This document shows, in pieces, positions 29,549 to 37,920 of a stretch of 64,000 bases of DNA. The translations under genes and the position numbers were made by a program. How positions within the stretch are numbered: position 1 is the first letter of the stretch; the number at the start of each line of letters is the position of its first letter. A model generated the notes under the pieces. It made no database searches. It was not told where the DNA came from and worked only from the letters and a program-made list of their open reading frames with translations. The DNA comes from Solimonas flava DSM 18980 (GTDB lineage: Bacteria; Pseudomonadota; Gammaproteobacteria; Nevskiales; Nevskiaceae): NCBI RefSeq assembly GCF_000426685.1, contig NZ_AUFV01000001.1, positions 124,001-188,000 on the forward strand, in the 5' to 3' direction.

Positions 29549-30244
29549 TCAGCCGCGCCGGGCGGGCGGCGGCTTGCCGGCCGCCGCGACCTGGCCGATG
29601 CGGCGCTCGGCTTCGGTGCCGGCGGCGTCGTAGAACAGCACGCAGTGCTCGACGATGGTTTCGAGCGGCGCCTTGAAGCCGTTGAAGGCCCAGTGCATGA
29701 CCAGGTAGACGGTCGAGCCGACCAGGCCGTTGGCGACCAGTTGCGCGTCGACGCCGTGCTTGGGCAATTGCGGATACAGCGACAGGATCAGCGAGCCGAC
29801 GATGTCGGCGAAGCTCTGCGTCGCCAGCTGCGACTGGCGGCTGACCTCGGCGCTGACGGTCAGCGCGTCGATCAGCAGGATGCGCGACAGGCGCGGATCG
29901 TCGCGCAGCGTTTCCAGGAAGGCGCGGACCGCGGCGCGCGCCATGGTCTGCACGTCGCGCGGCGGCTGGCCGAGCGCGCGCATCACCGCCGCGCGAATGG
30001 TGCCGATCGCGTGGTGGTAGACGGCCAGGAACAGGTCCTCGCGGTTGGCGAAAGACTCGTAGAAATAGCGCTCGGTGAGGCGCGCCTCGGCGCAGATCTC
30101 GCGCACGCCGACGGCGTGATAGCCCTTGCCGCCGAAGGCGTTGAGGCCGGCCGCGATCAGCTGCTCGCGGCGCTGGCGCTGGCGTTCCTGCGGATCGAGG
30201 CCGCGGAAGCGGCGGCCGGGTGCGGGGGGCTTCGACCTTGTCAT
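29549..30244 (-). CDS. TetR-family regulator divergent from the monooxygenase
   Basis: A 231-residue TetR regulator. The N-terminal helix-turn-helix (about 20-66) includes AFGGKGYHAVGVREICAEARLTERYFYESFANREDLF. The ligand domain holds the usual TetR helices. The ATG at 30244 follows MTRSKPPAP-type sequence; the frame runs further up but would cross the operator region. The intergenic region carries two inverted repeats and a minus-strand promoter, so autorepression and control of the 30320 monooxygenase are likely. Confidence 0.9.
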   Translation of the reverse strand: MTRSKPPAPGRRFRGLDPQERQRQRREQLIAAGLNAFGGKGYHAVGVREICAEARLTERYFYESFANREDLFLAVYHHAIGTIRAAVMRALGQPPRDVQTMARAAVRAFLETLRDDPRLSRILLIDALTVSAEVSRQSQLATQSFADIVGSLILSLYPQLPKHGVDAQLVANGLVGSTVYLVMHWAFNGFKAPLETIVEHCVLFYDAAGTEAERRIGQVAAAGKPPPARRG

Positions 30245-30253
30245 CGGCCAATG

Positions 30254-30273
30254 TTGACATGAACGGTTGTCAA
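30254..30273. promoter_or_regulatory. TetR operator 1 (TTGACA-N8-TGTCAA)
   Basis: A perfect inverted repeat of 6-bp arms with 8-bp spacing lies 9 bp from the tetR start codon. Its half-site is shared with operator 2. Confidence 0.55.
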
Positions 30274-30301
30274 AATGTAACGTGACAACACTGGTTGTCA
30301 A
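30274..30301 (-). promoter_or_regulatory. Promoter for tetR on the minus strand
   Basis: Read on the minus strand, TTGACA (30301-30296) and TACATT (30279-30274) are separated by 16 bp. The operator 2 dyad covers the -35 box and the spacer, as expected for autorepression. Confidence 0.5.
30283..30300. promoter_or_regulatory. TetR operator 2 (TGACAAC-N4-GTTGTCA)
   Basis: A perfect 7-bp-arm inverted repeat lies 20 bp before the monooxygenase ATG. It repeats the TTGTCA half-site of operator 1, so one dimeric regulator could bind both. Confidence 0.65.
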
Positions 30302-30319
30302 TTAACGAGAGGAGCGGCG

Positions 30320-31843
30320 ATGGCGTTCGATACGAGCCGGGCAGCGGAGCAGCCGATGTCGGTGCTGATCATCGGGACCGGGTTCTCCGGGCTTGGCATG
30401 GCGGTACGGCTGCGGCAGGCCGGCATCGAGGACTTCGCGCTGCTGGAGCGCGCGCAAAGCGTCGGCGGCACCTGGCGCGACAACCGCTATCCGGGCTGCG
30501 CCTGCGACGTGCAGTCGCACCTGTATTCGTTCTCGTTCGACCAGAACCCGGACTGGTCGCGCATGTTCGCGCAGCAGCCGGAGATCGAGCGCTACCTGCA
30601 GGGCGTCGCCGAGCGCTACGACCTGCTGCGCCATGTGCGCTTCGGCACCGACGTGCGCAGCGCGCACTACGACGAGGCCGCCGCGCTGTGGCGCGTGCGC
30701 AGCGCCGACGGCCGCGAGTTTGCCGGCCGTGTGCTGGTCTCGGGCATGGGCGCGCTGAGCAATCCGGCGCTGCCGAAGATCGCCGGCCTCGACCGCTTCC
30801 AGGGCAAGCTGTTCCACTCGGCGCAGTGGGATCACGACTACGATCTCGCCGGCAAGCGCGTCGCCGTCATCGGCACCGGCGCCAGCGCGATCCAGTTCGT
30901 GCCGCAGATCGTGCCGAAGGTCGCGCACCTCGATCTGTACCAGCGCACGCCGCCGTGGATCATGCCCAAGCCGGACCGGCCGATCTCGGCCTTCGAGCGC
31001 AAGCTGTTCCGCCGCCTGCCGTTCACGCAGACGCTGATGCGCGCCGGGCTCTACGCCTTTCTCGAGACGCGCGTGCTCGGCTTCGTCGTCAATCCGAAGA
31101 TCATGGCGCTGGTGCAGCGTCAGGCGCAGAAGCACATGCAGCGGCAGGTGCCGGACGCGGCGCTGCGCGCCAAGCTGACGCCGAACTACCGGATCGGCTG
31201 CAAGCGCGTGCTGATCTCCAACGATTACTATCCGGCGCTGATGCAGCCGCAGGTCGACGTCATCACCGACGAGGTGCGCGAGATCCGCGAGCATGCGGTG
31301 GTCAGCGGCGACGGCCGGGGGCGCGAGGTCGACGCCATCATCCTCGGCACCGGTTTCACCGTGCAGGACCCGATTCCGCGCGGCGCGATCTTCGGCCGCG
31401 GCGGCCGCGATCTCTGGGATACCTGGAAGGATCACGGCGTCGAGGCTTATCTGGGCGCGAGCGTCCACGGCTTCCCGAACTTCTTCATGCTGATGGGGCC
31501 GAACACCGGCCTCGGCCATACCTCGCAGGTCTACATGATCGAATCGCAGATCGCCTACGTGATGGACGCCATCCGCCAGATGCGGGCCCAGGGTCTGCGC
31601 GCGGTCGAGGTGCGGGCCGACGTGCAACAGCGCTTCAACGCGCGCGTGCAGGGCAACGTCAACACCGCGGTCTGGAACTCCGGCGGCTGCAAGAGCTGGT
31701 ACCTCGACGCGCGTGGCCGCAATACCACGATCTGGCCGGGCTTCACCTTCATGTTCCGGCGCCGGACGCGGCATTTCCAGTTGCAGGACTATCTCGTCGA
31801 GCGCGCCGCCGCGGCGTCCGCGGCGACGCCGGCGAACGCCTGA
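30320..31843 (+). CDS. Flavin monooxygenase of the Baeyer-Villiger type
   Basis: A 507-residue class B flavoprotein monooxygenase. It has an N-terminal FAD motif (LIIGTGFSGLGMA, about residue 16) and the Baeyer-Villiger fingerprint FQGKLFHSAQWD (FxGxxxHxxxW). The NADPH motif VAVIGTGASAIQF and ILGTGFTVQDP also match. Such enzymes insert oxygen next to a ketone, forming an ester or lactone that the neighbouring hydrolases could open. It is divergent from a TetR regulator and upstream of an SDR. GAGAGGAG precedes the ATG. Confidence 0.92.
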   Translation: MAFDTSRAAEQPMSVLIIGTGFSGLGMAVRLRQAGIEDFALLERAQSVGGTWRDNRYPGCACDVQSHLYSFSFDQNPDWSRMFAQQPEIERYLQGVAERYDLLRHVRFGTDVRSAHYDEAAALWRVRSADGREFAGRVLVSGMGALSNPALPKIAGLDRFQGKLFHSAQWDHDYDLAGKRVAVIGTGASAIQFVPQIVPKVAHLDLYQRTPPWIMPKPDRPISAFERKLFRRLPFTQTLMRAGLYAFLETRVLGFVVNPKIMALVQRQAQKHMQRQVPDAALRAKLTPNYRIGCKRVLISNDYYPALMQPQVDVITDEVREIREHAVVSGDGRGREVDAIILGTGFTVQDPIPRGAIFGRGGRDLWDTWKDHGVEAYLGASVHGFPNFFMLMGPNTGLGHTSQVYMIESQIAYVMDAIRQMRAQGLRAVEVRADVQQRFNARVQGNVNTAVWNSGGCKSWYLDARGRNTTIWPGFTFMFRRRTRHFQLQDYLVERAAAASAATPANA

Positions 31844-31885
31844 ATCCACCAGATTTCTTTCGAACTGCAAAGAGGGGAGAGACAG

Positions 31886-32728
31886 ATGAAGTCCTTCAAG
31901 GACAAGGTCGCCGCGATCACCGGCGCCGGCTCGGGCATGGGCCGCGAACTGGCGATCGAGCTTGCCAAGCGCGGCTGCCACGTCGCGATCAGCGACGTCA
32001 ACGAAGCGGGGCTCGCGCAGACCGCCGAGATGGTCAAGCGCTATCCGGTGCGCGTCAGCACGCAGAAGCTGGACGTCGCCGATCGCGACGCGGTCTACGC
32101 CTGGGCCGACAAGGTCGTCGCCGATCACGGCAAGGTCAACCTGATCTTCAACAACGCCGGCGTGGCGCTGGCGACGACGCTCGAAGGCGCCGACTACGGC
32201 GACTTCGAGTGGATCATGAGCATCAACTTCTGGGGCGTCGTCTACGGCTCCAAGGCTTTCCTGCCGCATCTGCGCGCGTCGGGCGAGGGCCATATCGTCA
32301 ACACCTCGAGCATCTTCGGGCTGTTCGCGGTGCCCGGCAACGGCTGCTACAACGCCAGCAAGTTCGCGGTGCGCGGCTTCAACGAGTGCCTGCGCCAGGA
32401 ACTGGAGCTGACGAAGGCGCCGGTCAGCCTGACCAGCGTGCATCCGGGCGGCATCAAGACCGGCATTGCCAAGGCCGCGCGCACCAGCAAGAGCATCGAG
32501 GGCGTGCTCGCGCGCGACGTCGATTCGGCGAAAGTGAACTTCGACAAGCTGTTCATCACCTCGGCGAATCGCGCGGCGCGCATCATCCTCAAGGCCGTCG
32601 AGGGCAACAAGCGCCGCGTGCTGGTCGGCCCGGACGCGAAGTTCCTCGATATCGTGGTGCGCCTGCTGCCGGCGCTCTACCAGCCGCTGATCACCTTCTT
32701 CGCGCGCCAGCAGGCCCAGCGCGCCTGA
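31886..32728 (+). CDS. Short-chain dehydrogenase/reductase
   Basis: A 280-residue classical SDR: TGAGSGMGRELA for NAD(P) binding, NNAGV, and the Ser-Tyr-Lys triad (NTSSIFG, then YNASK). It sits 42 bp after the monooxygenase behind a GGGGAGA ribosome site and is probably cotranscribed. It could oxidise a secondary alcohol to the ketone used by the monooxygenase. The substrate is not determinable from sequence. Confidence 0.92.
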   Translation: MKSFKDKVAAITGAGSGMGRELAIELAKRGCHVAISDVNEAGLAQTAEMVKRYPVRVSTQKLDVADRDAVYAWADKVVADHGKVNLIFNNAGVALATTLEGADYGDFEWIMSINFWGVVYGSKAFLPHLRASGEGHIVNTSSIFGLFAVPGNGCYNASKFAVRGFNECLRQELELTKAPVSLTSVHPGGIKTGIAKAARTSKSIEGVLARDVDSAKVNFDKLFITSANRAARIILKAVEGNKRRVLVGPDAKFLDIVVRLLPALYQPLITFFARQQAQRA

Positions 32729-32736
32729 ACGGTCGA

Positions 32737-32777
32737 CGCAGGCCGCGCCATCCGCTTGGCGGATGGGGCGGCCTGCG
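32737..32777. terminator. Bidirectional hairpin between convergent genes
   Basis: CGCAGGCCGC(G)CCATCCGC pairs with GCGGATGG(G)GCGGCCTGCG around TTG. It lies between the stop codons of the SDR (+) and the Mpo1-like gene (-). It has no T-run but is a very stable stem. Confidence 0.6.
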
Positions 32778-32797
32778 TGTCGTCCGCGACCGCCTTT

Positions 32798-33271
32798 CTA
32801 GCGGCGCACCAGGCGCACGAACAGCTTGTCGTTGACGTACAGCGGGCCGATCAGCAGGAACACGAGGTCGTCGAAGAAGGAGGGCTTCTTGCCTTCGATC
32901 TTGTGGCCATAGATCTGCACGACCCAGGCGAACAGCCACAGCCCGGCGCTGATCGCCAGCAGCGGCAGGCCCGCCGCCTGGATCGCAACGATCCCCGCCA
33001 CCGACGCGAAGAACCACAACGCCATCAGCAGCGCGCCGCGCACGCTCAGGCGGATGTAGAAGACGAAGATCGGCAAGGCCAGCAGCGTCGCCAGATTCAC
33101 GTAGGGCGCGAGCGCGGCGTCGAGCCCGAGCCAGCGCCCGACCGGCACCAGCCACAGCAGTGCCAGGCTGGTGAAGGTGATCAGCGGCACGCAGACGCAG
33201 TGGATGAGTGCGTTCAGCGGATGGCGGTGGTGCTCGACGTAGGCGTCGAGGAAGGTCTGCAGGTTTCGCAT
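32798..33271 (-). CDS. Mpo1-like (DUF962/YGL010w) membrane protein
   Basis: A 157-residue protein with the family start FLDAYVEHHRHPLNALIHCVCVPL (His-rich, possible metal ligands), three or four membrane segments, and the conserved QIYGHKIEGKKPSFFDDL tail. Yeast Mpo1 is an iron-dependent dioxygenase that shortens 2-hydroxy fatty acids. Whether the bacterial member does this is not known. The ATG at 33271 fits the family N-terminus. It is divergent from the Crp-type regulator. Confidence 0.88.
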   Translation of the reverse strand: MRNLQTFLDAYVEHHRHPLNALIHCVCVPLITFTSLALLWLVPVGRWLGLDAALAPYVNLATLLALPIFVFYIRLSVRGALLMALWFFASVAGIVAIQAAGLPLLAISAGLWLFAWVVQIYGHKIEGKKPSFFDDLVFLLIGPLYVNDKLFVRLVRR

Positions 33272-33327
33272 GGCGCGCTCCGGTCGGATAAGGTGCGGCC
33301 ATTGTCCCGGCGCTCGTGCCCGGACTC

Positions 33328-33343
33328 TGTCAAGTTGCCGACA
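33328..33343. promoter_or_regulatory. Possible Crp/Fnr-type site (TGTC-N8-GACA)
   Basis: A short inverted repeat lies 17 bp before the start of the Crp-family gene and within the divergent gap. It is weak evidence for autoregulation. Confidence 0.25.
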
Positions 33344-33359
33344 CTTTCGCCCGCCCCTC

Positions 33360-34061
33360 ATGACGCCCGCCGATATCCGATCGTTCATCGCGCAGAGCGA
33401 GTGGTTTCATGATCTGCCGCCGCCGGCGCTGGAGCAGCTCGCGCTGCTGGCGGTGCCGCGGCAGCTCGACGACGGCGCGCTGCTGTTCGCCAAGGGCGAC
33501 GCCGCCGACGGTCTGTACGGTCTGATCTCCGGGCGCATCCGCATCAGCGCGACGACGGCGGACGGCCGGGATCTGGTCGTGCAGCTGTTCGAGCCGGGCA
33601 GCTGGTTCGGCGAGATCTCGATGTTCGACGGGCTGCCGCGCACGCACAACGCCTACGCGATCGGCGCCTCGACGCTGCTGCTGATTCCGCGCGTGCGCTT
33701 TCATGCGCTGCTCGCCGAGCATCCGGCGCTGTATCCGCACTTCATGCGCATGCTGTGCGGCAAGCTGCGGCGCAGCTTCGCGTGGATCGAATACGCGGCG
33801 TTCCTGCCGATGCCGGCGCGCATCGCCGCACGCCTGCTCGAACTGGCGCGGGATTACGGCGAGACGCAGGCGGACGGCGCGGTGCTGATCAAGCTGCACC
33901 TGCCGCAGGAGGAGCTCGGCCACATGCTGAGCACCTCGCGGCAGACGATCAGCAAGGAGCTGCGCACGTTCGAGTCGCGCGGCTGGATCGGGCTCGACTA
34001 CGGACGCATCCTGATCCGCGATCCGGGCGCGCTGGCGGCGCTGGTCGGCGCCGCCGGCTGA
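33360..34061 (+). CDS. Crp/Fnr-family regulator
   Basis: A 233-residue regulator with an N-terminal cyclic-nucleotide-binding-type beta roll (about 20-120, LFEPGSWFGEISMFDGLPRT). It also has a C-terminal winged helix (about 175-225, QEELGHMLSTSRQTISKELR). There is no Cys cluster, so it is not an oxygen-sensing Fnr. The usual RS of cAMP-binding Crp is RT here, so the ligand is uncertain. The ATG at 33360 is chosen because upstream residues are non-homologous. Confidence 0.9.
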   Translation: MTPADIRSFIAQSEWFHDLPPPALEQLALLAVPRQLDDGALLFAKGDAADGLYGLISGRIRISATTADGRDLVVQLFEPGSWFGEISMFDGLPRTHNAYAIGASTLLLIPRVRFHALLAEHPALYPHFMRMLCGKLRRSFAWIEYAAFLPMPARIAARLLELARDYGETQADGAVLIKLHLPQEELGHMLSTSRQTISKELRTFESRGWIGLDYGRILIRDPGALAALVGAAG

Positions 34062-34078
34062 GCGCGCCCGCTCGCGGT

Positions 34079-35356
34079 CTACTGGCGGTAGACCGGCCAG
34101 CGATCGACGATCTTGCCGCCGCGCAGCGCAAGCAGGTCGCCGAATTCGAGCAGGACTTCCTCGACGACGCGCGGCCGGAAGAAAACCTGATCGTCGACTT
34201 TCAGCCCGGTGGCCGGCGAGCCGTTGATGCCTTCCTGGTTCGAGCTGTGACCGAAGCTCGAATAGAACTGAAGACCCTTCGGCGATTCGTAGTCGGCCAT
34301 CCAGTTGCCGCCGTAGATGAAGTAGGTCTCGCGCTGGTTCGGGTCCCACCACGACAGGATCGCCGACTTTTCGTCGAGGCCGGGCAGTTCGGTCGGGCCA
34401 GTGGCCTTGAGCACCGGCGTGGCGATGTAGGCGGCCGGGACGTGATTGGTCAGCGTGTCGATGTCGTAGTGCGTCGGCTTGAGCATGCCGGTGCCGACCG
34501 AGACCTCGTTGCTGATCTTCTCGTCGCGATGCAGCTGGTACGAGGGGCTGCCGGCCGTGTTCAGCGTCAGGCCGTCGTGCCACAGCGCGGCGTACGCGCG
34601 ACGCGTGAAGTCGACGCTCGCCTGATAGCGGTCGAGCACGCGCTGCAGCAGCGCCTCGCGCGACGCGACGACCGACGGGATCGCGACGATGTGCGGGTCG
34701 TAACCCATGAAGCCCGAGAACTCCAGGTGCTCCGGGTTCGCGGCAATGGTCTTGAGCAGCTCGCCGAGCATTCCCAGATCCTGAACGCCGCCACGGTGCA
34801 GGCCGACGTCGAGCTCGATGTTGATGCGCATCTTCGTGCCGAGCCCGCGCGCGACGTCGAGGTACTGGCCGAGATGGTAAGGCGTGTCGATCAGCCACTG
34901 CAGCTGCTGTGTGGGGTCGAAGCTGCCCTTGTGGTTTTCGTAGAACAGCTGCGCCGAGCGCGCCGGCAGCGGCTTGCCGAGCAGGATGTCGGCCTCCGGC
35001 ATGTTCTCGGCGTCGTGGTTCAGGAACGGCTGGTGGAAGGACATCAGCCGGTTCGTGTTGGTGCGCTGCGCGATGTACTGCATCAGGCCCAGCGACGGCA
35101 GCGATTTTTCGACGATGCGGTAATGCTTGCCGCTGGCGGCGGTGAAGGCATTGAGCTCGGCGATGTTGTGGTCGAGACGGTCGAGATCGATGAGCACGCT
35201 CGGCCGCATCGGACCGTTCTTCTTCAGCTCGTCGTTCAACGCGCGGAAGTAATCGTCGTACGGCGCGCCCTTGTCGCCCGGCTTGAGCGCCGCGCCGCCG
35301 CCGATCGCGACGGCGCCGACACCCAGCGTGCCGAGCAGGAATTTGCGTCTGTTCAT
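34079..35356 (-). CDS. Tat-exported PLP enzyme of the alanine racemase/D-threonine aldolase fold
   Basis: A 425-residue protein with a twin-arginine signal (MNRRKFLLGTLGVGAVAIGG). The fold-type III PLP barrel follows: SVLIDLDRLDHNIAEL, then YRIVEKSL with likely PLP lysine K84, then MRINIELDVGLHRGG. The C-terminal beta domain ends GDLLALRGGKIVDRWPVYRQ. It belongs to the DSD1/D-threonine-aldolase-like group. Tat export fits a folded cofactor-bearing enzyme in the periplasm. It is the last gene of an operon with a flavin oxidase and cytochrome c5. The substrate is unknown; D-3-hydroxy amino acids are used by relatives. Confidence 0.85.
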   Translation of the reverse strand: MNRRKFLLGTLGVGAVAIGGGAALKPGDKGAPYDDYFRALNDELKKNGPMRPSVLIDLDRLDHNIAELNAFTAASGKHYRIVEKSLPSLGLMQYIAQRTNTNRLMSFHQPFLNHDAENMPEADILLGKPLPARSAQLFYENHKGSFDPTQQLQWLIDTPYHLGQYLDVARGLGTKMRINIELDVGLHRGGVQDLGMLGELLKTIAANPEHLEFSGFMGYDPHIVAIPSVVASREALLQRVLDRYQASVDFTRRAYAALWHDGLTLNTAGSPSYQLHRDEKISNEVSVGTGMLKPTHYDIDTLTNHVPAAYIATPVLKATGPTELPGLDEKSAILSWWDPNQRETYFIYGGNWMADYESPKGLQFYSSFGHSSNQEGINGSPATGLKVDDQVFFRPRVVEEVLLEFGDLLALRGGKIVDRWPVYRQ

Positions 35357-35401
35357 CGTGTTTCTCCTCTGCGCCTCACGGCGTGTCCCTGGTGCACGTC
35401 G

Positions 35402-36790
35402 TCAGACGCCGAAGACCGTGCGCAGGTGGCCGTTCAGGAAGCGGCCCTGCGGGTCGAGCGCGGCACGCACGTCGGTGAATTCCTTCCAGCGCGGGTAGAG
35501 CGGCGCCAGCTGGCGTGCGCCGAGCGTGTGCAGCTTGCCCCAGTGCGGACGGCCGCCGTACTTCCAGAAGATCGGTTCGACCGCCGCGAAGTAATTGTGG
35601 TAATCCATCGTGTAATGCTGGTGGACCGAGATCGCGCAGCGCGGGCCGCCTTCGAACATGCTGAGCGGGATGTCGTCGGCGTGCACGTAGCGGTATTCGA
35701 GCGGGAACCAGGTCGGCAGCTGCTTGTCGTGAATCTTCTTGAGGATCTCGCGCAGGCAGGCCGGGCCGGCTTCGGCCGGCACCGAATACTCCATCTCGTT
35801 GAAGCGCACGTTGCGCACGTTGGCGAAGATCGCGTACGAGTCGCCGACGCGGTCGTCGAAGCTCGCCGTGCGTGCGATCAGGTTGAGGATCGCCGAGCGC
35901 GCTGCCGGCCAGTCGCTGCCGTACTTGTCGAGCTTCTCGATCGCCTTGACGTACTCATTGCCGCCCTCGGCGGCCGGATCGGCGACCGGCGTCGGCGGGT
36001 CCTCGGTCTCGTTCAGCGCGATCGCCGCCGCGTAATCGGAGTGGGTGATGACCTGCATTTCCCAATGCTGGTTCTCGCGCGTCAGGCGTTCGACGTCGTC
36101 GAGCAGGTCGTTGGTCTTGGCGATCCACATCTTTTCGCGCAGGCGGAAGGCCTTGCGGTTCTGCAGGCGCACGCGCGTGATGACGCCGAGCGCGCCGAGA
36201 CCACAGCGCGCGGCGTTGAAGATCTCCGGATGGTGCTCGGCGTCGCAGTCGATCAGCTCGCCGCTGGCGGTGGCCAGACGCAGGCCGGCGACCTGCGACG
36301 AGTACGAGCCGAAGCTGACGCCGGTGCCGTGCGTCGAGGTCGAGATCGCGCCGGACAGCGTCTGGTAGTCGATATCGGACATGTTCGGCAGCGCCAGGCC
36401 GACGGCCTTGAGCGCTTCGCCCATCGTCGACATCGGCGTGCCGCCGCCGAACTCGGACTGCAGCTTGTCGGCATCGTGGCCGAGCAGGCCGCTGAGGTGG
36501 GCCATCGAGACGATGGTGCCGTCGGTCGGCACCAGCGGGCTGAAGGAGTGCGCGGCGCCGACCGGGCGGATCGTCGTGGTCGCGCCACGGATCAGCGCGC
36601 TCAGTTCATCCTCGGTCTTCGGCGCGATGCGCGCGAACGGGATGCAGGCCTGGCCGCCCGACCAGTTGCGCCACGGAATGATGCGGTGCGTCGGCGCGGC
36701 TGTGGCGGCGAGCGCGTTCCAGCCGCCGCCGGCGCCGAGCGCGACGCCGGCTGCGAGCTGGCGGATCAGATCCCGTCTGGTGACTTGCAT
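35402..36790 (-). CDS. Tat-exported aldonolactone-oxidase-type flavoenzyme
   Basis: A 462-residue FAD-binding PCMH / D-arabinono-1,4-lactone oxidase family protein. It begins MQVTRRDLIRQLAAGVALGAG, a twin-arginine signal. RPVGAAHSFSPLV has H81 in the position that carries covalent FAD in alditol and aldonolactone oxidases. SGAISTSTHGTG and a C-terminal ALO domain with HWGKLHTLGARQLAPLYPRW follow. The ATG at 36790 gives the signal peptide. It lies between cytochrome c5 (20 bp upstream) and the PLP enzyme (45 bp downstream), so cytochrome may be the electron acceptor. Confidence 0.88.
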   Translation of the reverse strand: MQVTRRDLIRQLAAGVALGAGGGWNALAATAAPTHRIIPWRNWSGGQACIPFARIAPKTEDELSALIRGATTTIRPVGAAHSFSPLVPTDGTIVSMAHLSGLLGHDADKLQSEFGGGTPMSTMGEALKAVGLALPNMSDIDYQTLSGAISTSTHGTGVSFGSYSSQVAGLRLATASGELIDCDAEHHPEIFNAARCGLGALGVITRVRLQNRKAFRLREKMWIAKTNDLLDDVERLTRENQHWEMQVITHSDYAAAIALNETEDPPTPVADPAAEGGNEYVKAIEKLDKYGSDWPAARSAILNLIARTASFDDRVGDSYAIFANVRNVRFNEMEYSVPAEAGPACLREILKKIHDKQLPTWFPLEYRYVHADDIPLSMFEGGPRCAISVHQHYTMDYHNYFAAVEPIFWKYGGRPHWGKLHTLGARQLAPLYPRWKEFTDVRAALDPQGRFLNGHLRTVFGV

Positions 36791-36810
36791 GGTGCTTCCT
36801 CGTGTCCTGC

Positions 36811-37179
36811 TTACTGGTCCAGTTTGGCGCCCGACATGAATTCGATCAGGGCAATCAGCTCTTCTTCGGAGCACTGCATGCACATGCCCATCGGCGGCAT
36901 GCCCTGGTAGCCGTTGATCGTGTGGTCGAGCAGGGTGTCGGTGCCCTGTGCGACGCGCGGTGCCCAGGCCTTGCGGTCGCCCGACAGCGGTGCGCCGGCG
37001 GCCGGGTTGGTGTGGCAGAGCTTGCAGCTGCCGTCGTAGACCTCGGCGAGTGCCGGGTCGGCCGGACGCGCGGCGACCGTGGCGCTGCTGTCCGCCGGCG
37101 CGGCGGCTTCCTGCTTGCCGCAAGCGGCGCCGGCGAGCAGCGCGAGCGCGGCGATCGTCAGCACTGGAATTCGAAACAT
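36811..37179 (-). CDS. Cytochrome c5-like protein
   Basis: A 122-residue monoheme cytochrome. An N-terminal signal segment (MFRIPVLTIAALALLAGAAC) comes first; C20 is possibly lipidated, although the lipobox is weak. The heme site is CKLCH (C52, C55, H56). The C-terminal MPPMGMCMQCSEEEL holds the axial Met and the Cys pair typical of c5. It is periplasmic or membrane-tethered. It is followed after 20 bp by the exported flavin oxidase, which suggests it accepts electrons from it. Confidence 0.9.
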   Translation of the reverse strand: MFRIPVLTIAALALLAGAACGKQEAAAPADSSATVAARPADPALAEVYDGSCKLCHTNPAAGAPLSGDRKAWAPRVAQGTDTLLDHTINGYQGMPPMGMCMQCSEEELIALIEFMSGAKLDQ

Positions 37180-37220
37180 CGTGGTGGCCCCCTGTGCGGC
37201 AGTGAAACGGAAGATTCGAC

Positions 37221-37787
37221 TCATGGCACCGTGCCGCCTTCGGCGGCGAGCGTGGCCAGCAGCTGCTTGATGCGGCTGCGCTGCGTCTTGTTGAACGGGC
37301 TGACGCGGAACAGCTCCATCAGCCACAACCCCTCGGTCGCCAGATGCACCAGCGCGGCGCGATCGAAGGGTACGCCCTCGCTGATCGCCGGCAGGCGCTG
37401 CGCGAAGAATTCGCGGACCGGCGACATCAGCTTGGGGTCGCTGGCGACCACCGAAAGCAGGGCGCTGCTGACGCGATCATTGTGCAGCGGGTCGTTGATC
37501 GAGGCGCGTACGTAGGCGTGCAGCGCGCTGCCCGGGGCGCCCGGCAGTTTGCCCAGCTGCGCTTCGCGCGCCGCGTGCGAGCGCTCGATCGCGCGCGCCA
37601 CCAGGGCCTCGAGCAGCGCGTTCTTGCTCGGGAAGTGGTACATGACGCCGCCCTTGCTGACGCCGGCCTCGCGGGCCACGGCATCGAGTGTCAGGCGCAC
37701 CGCGCCGTGTTCGACGACGACCGCTTCGGCGGCGTCGAGCATGGCGTCGCGCGAGCTGGGACGTCCGGGACCGGAGGCTTTCTTCAT
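37221..37787 (-). CDS. TetR-family regulator heading the cytochrome/oxidase operon
   Basis: A 188-residue TetR regulator: helix-turn-helix at about 12-55 (LDAVAREAGVSKGGVMYHFPSKNALLEALV), then a helical ligand domain. The ATG at 37787 (MKKASGPGRPSSRD) is typical of the family; the frame extends upstream but with unrelated sequence. It is 41 bp upstream of the cytochrome gene on the same strand and divergent from an AraC regulator. Confidence 0.88.
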   Translation of the reverse strand: MKKASGPGRPSSRDAMLDAAEAVVVEHGAVRLTLDAVAREAGVSKGGVMYHFPSKNALLEALVARAIERSHAAREAQLGKLPGAPGSALHAYVRASINDPLHNDRVSSALLSVVASDPKLMSPVREFFAQRLPAISEGVPFDRAALVHLATEGLWLMELFRVSPFNKTQRSRIKQLLATLAAEGGTVP

Positions 37788-37874
37788 GGCGGGCAAGGTA
37801 GGCGCGACGCCCCCTGCTTGCTTGACAGAAGGCGCCAGCCCGAAACCCTGACTGGCGCTCGTTGTGCGCTTCAA

Positions 37875-37902
37875 TTACTGTACCGTCTGGTCGGCATAGA
37901 AA
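37875..37902 (+). promoter_or_regulatory. Possible promoter for the AraC gene
   Basis: TTACTG (37875-37880) and TAGAAA (37897-37902) are separated by 16 bp, in a locally AT-rich part of the tetR-araC gap. Confidence 0.35.
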
Positions 37903-37904
37903 AT

Positions 37905-37920
37905 GCGTATCCGAATACGC
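37905..37920. promoter_or_regulatory. Dyad GCGTAT-N4-ATACGC between tetR and araC
   Basis: A perfect 6-bp inverted repeat immediately follows the putative -10 of the AraC gene. It is a candidate operator for either flanking regulator. Confidence 0.4.
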
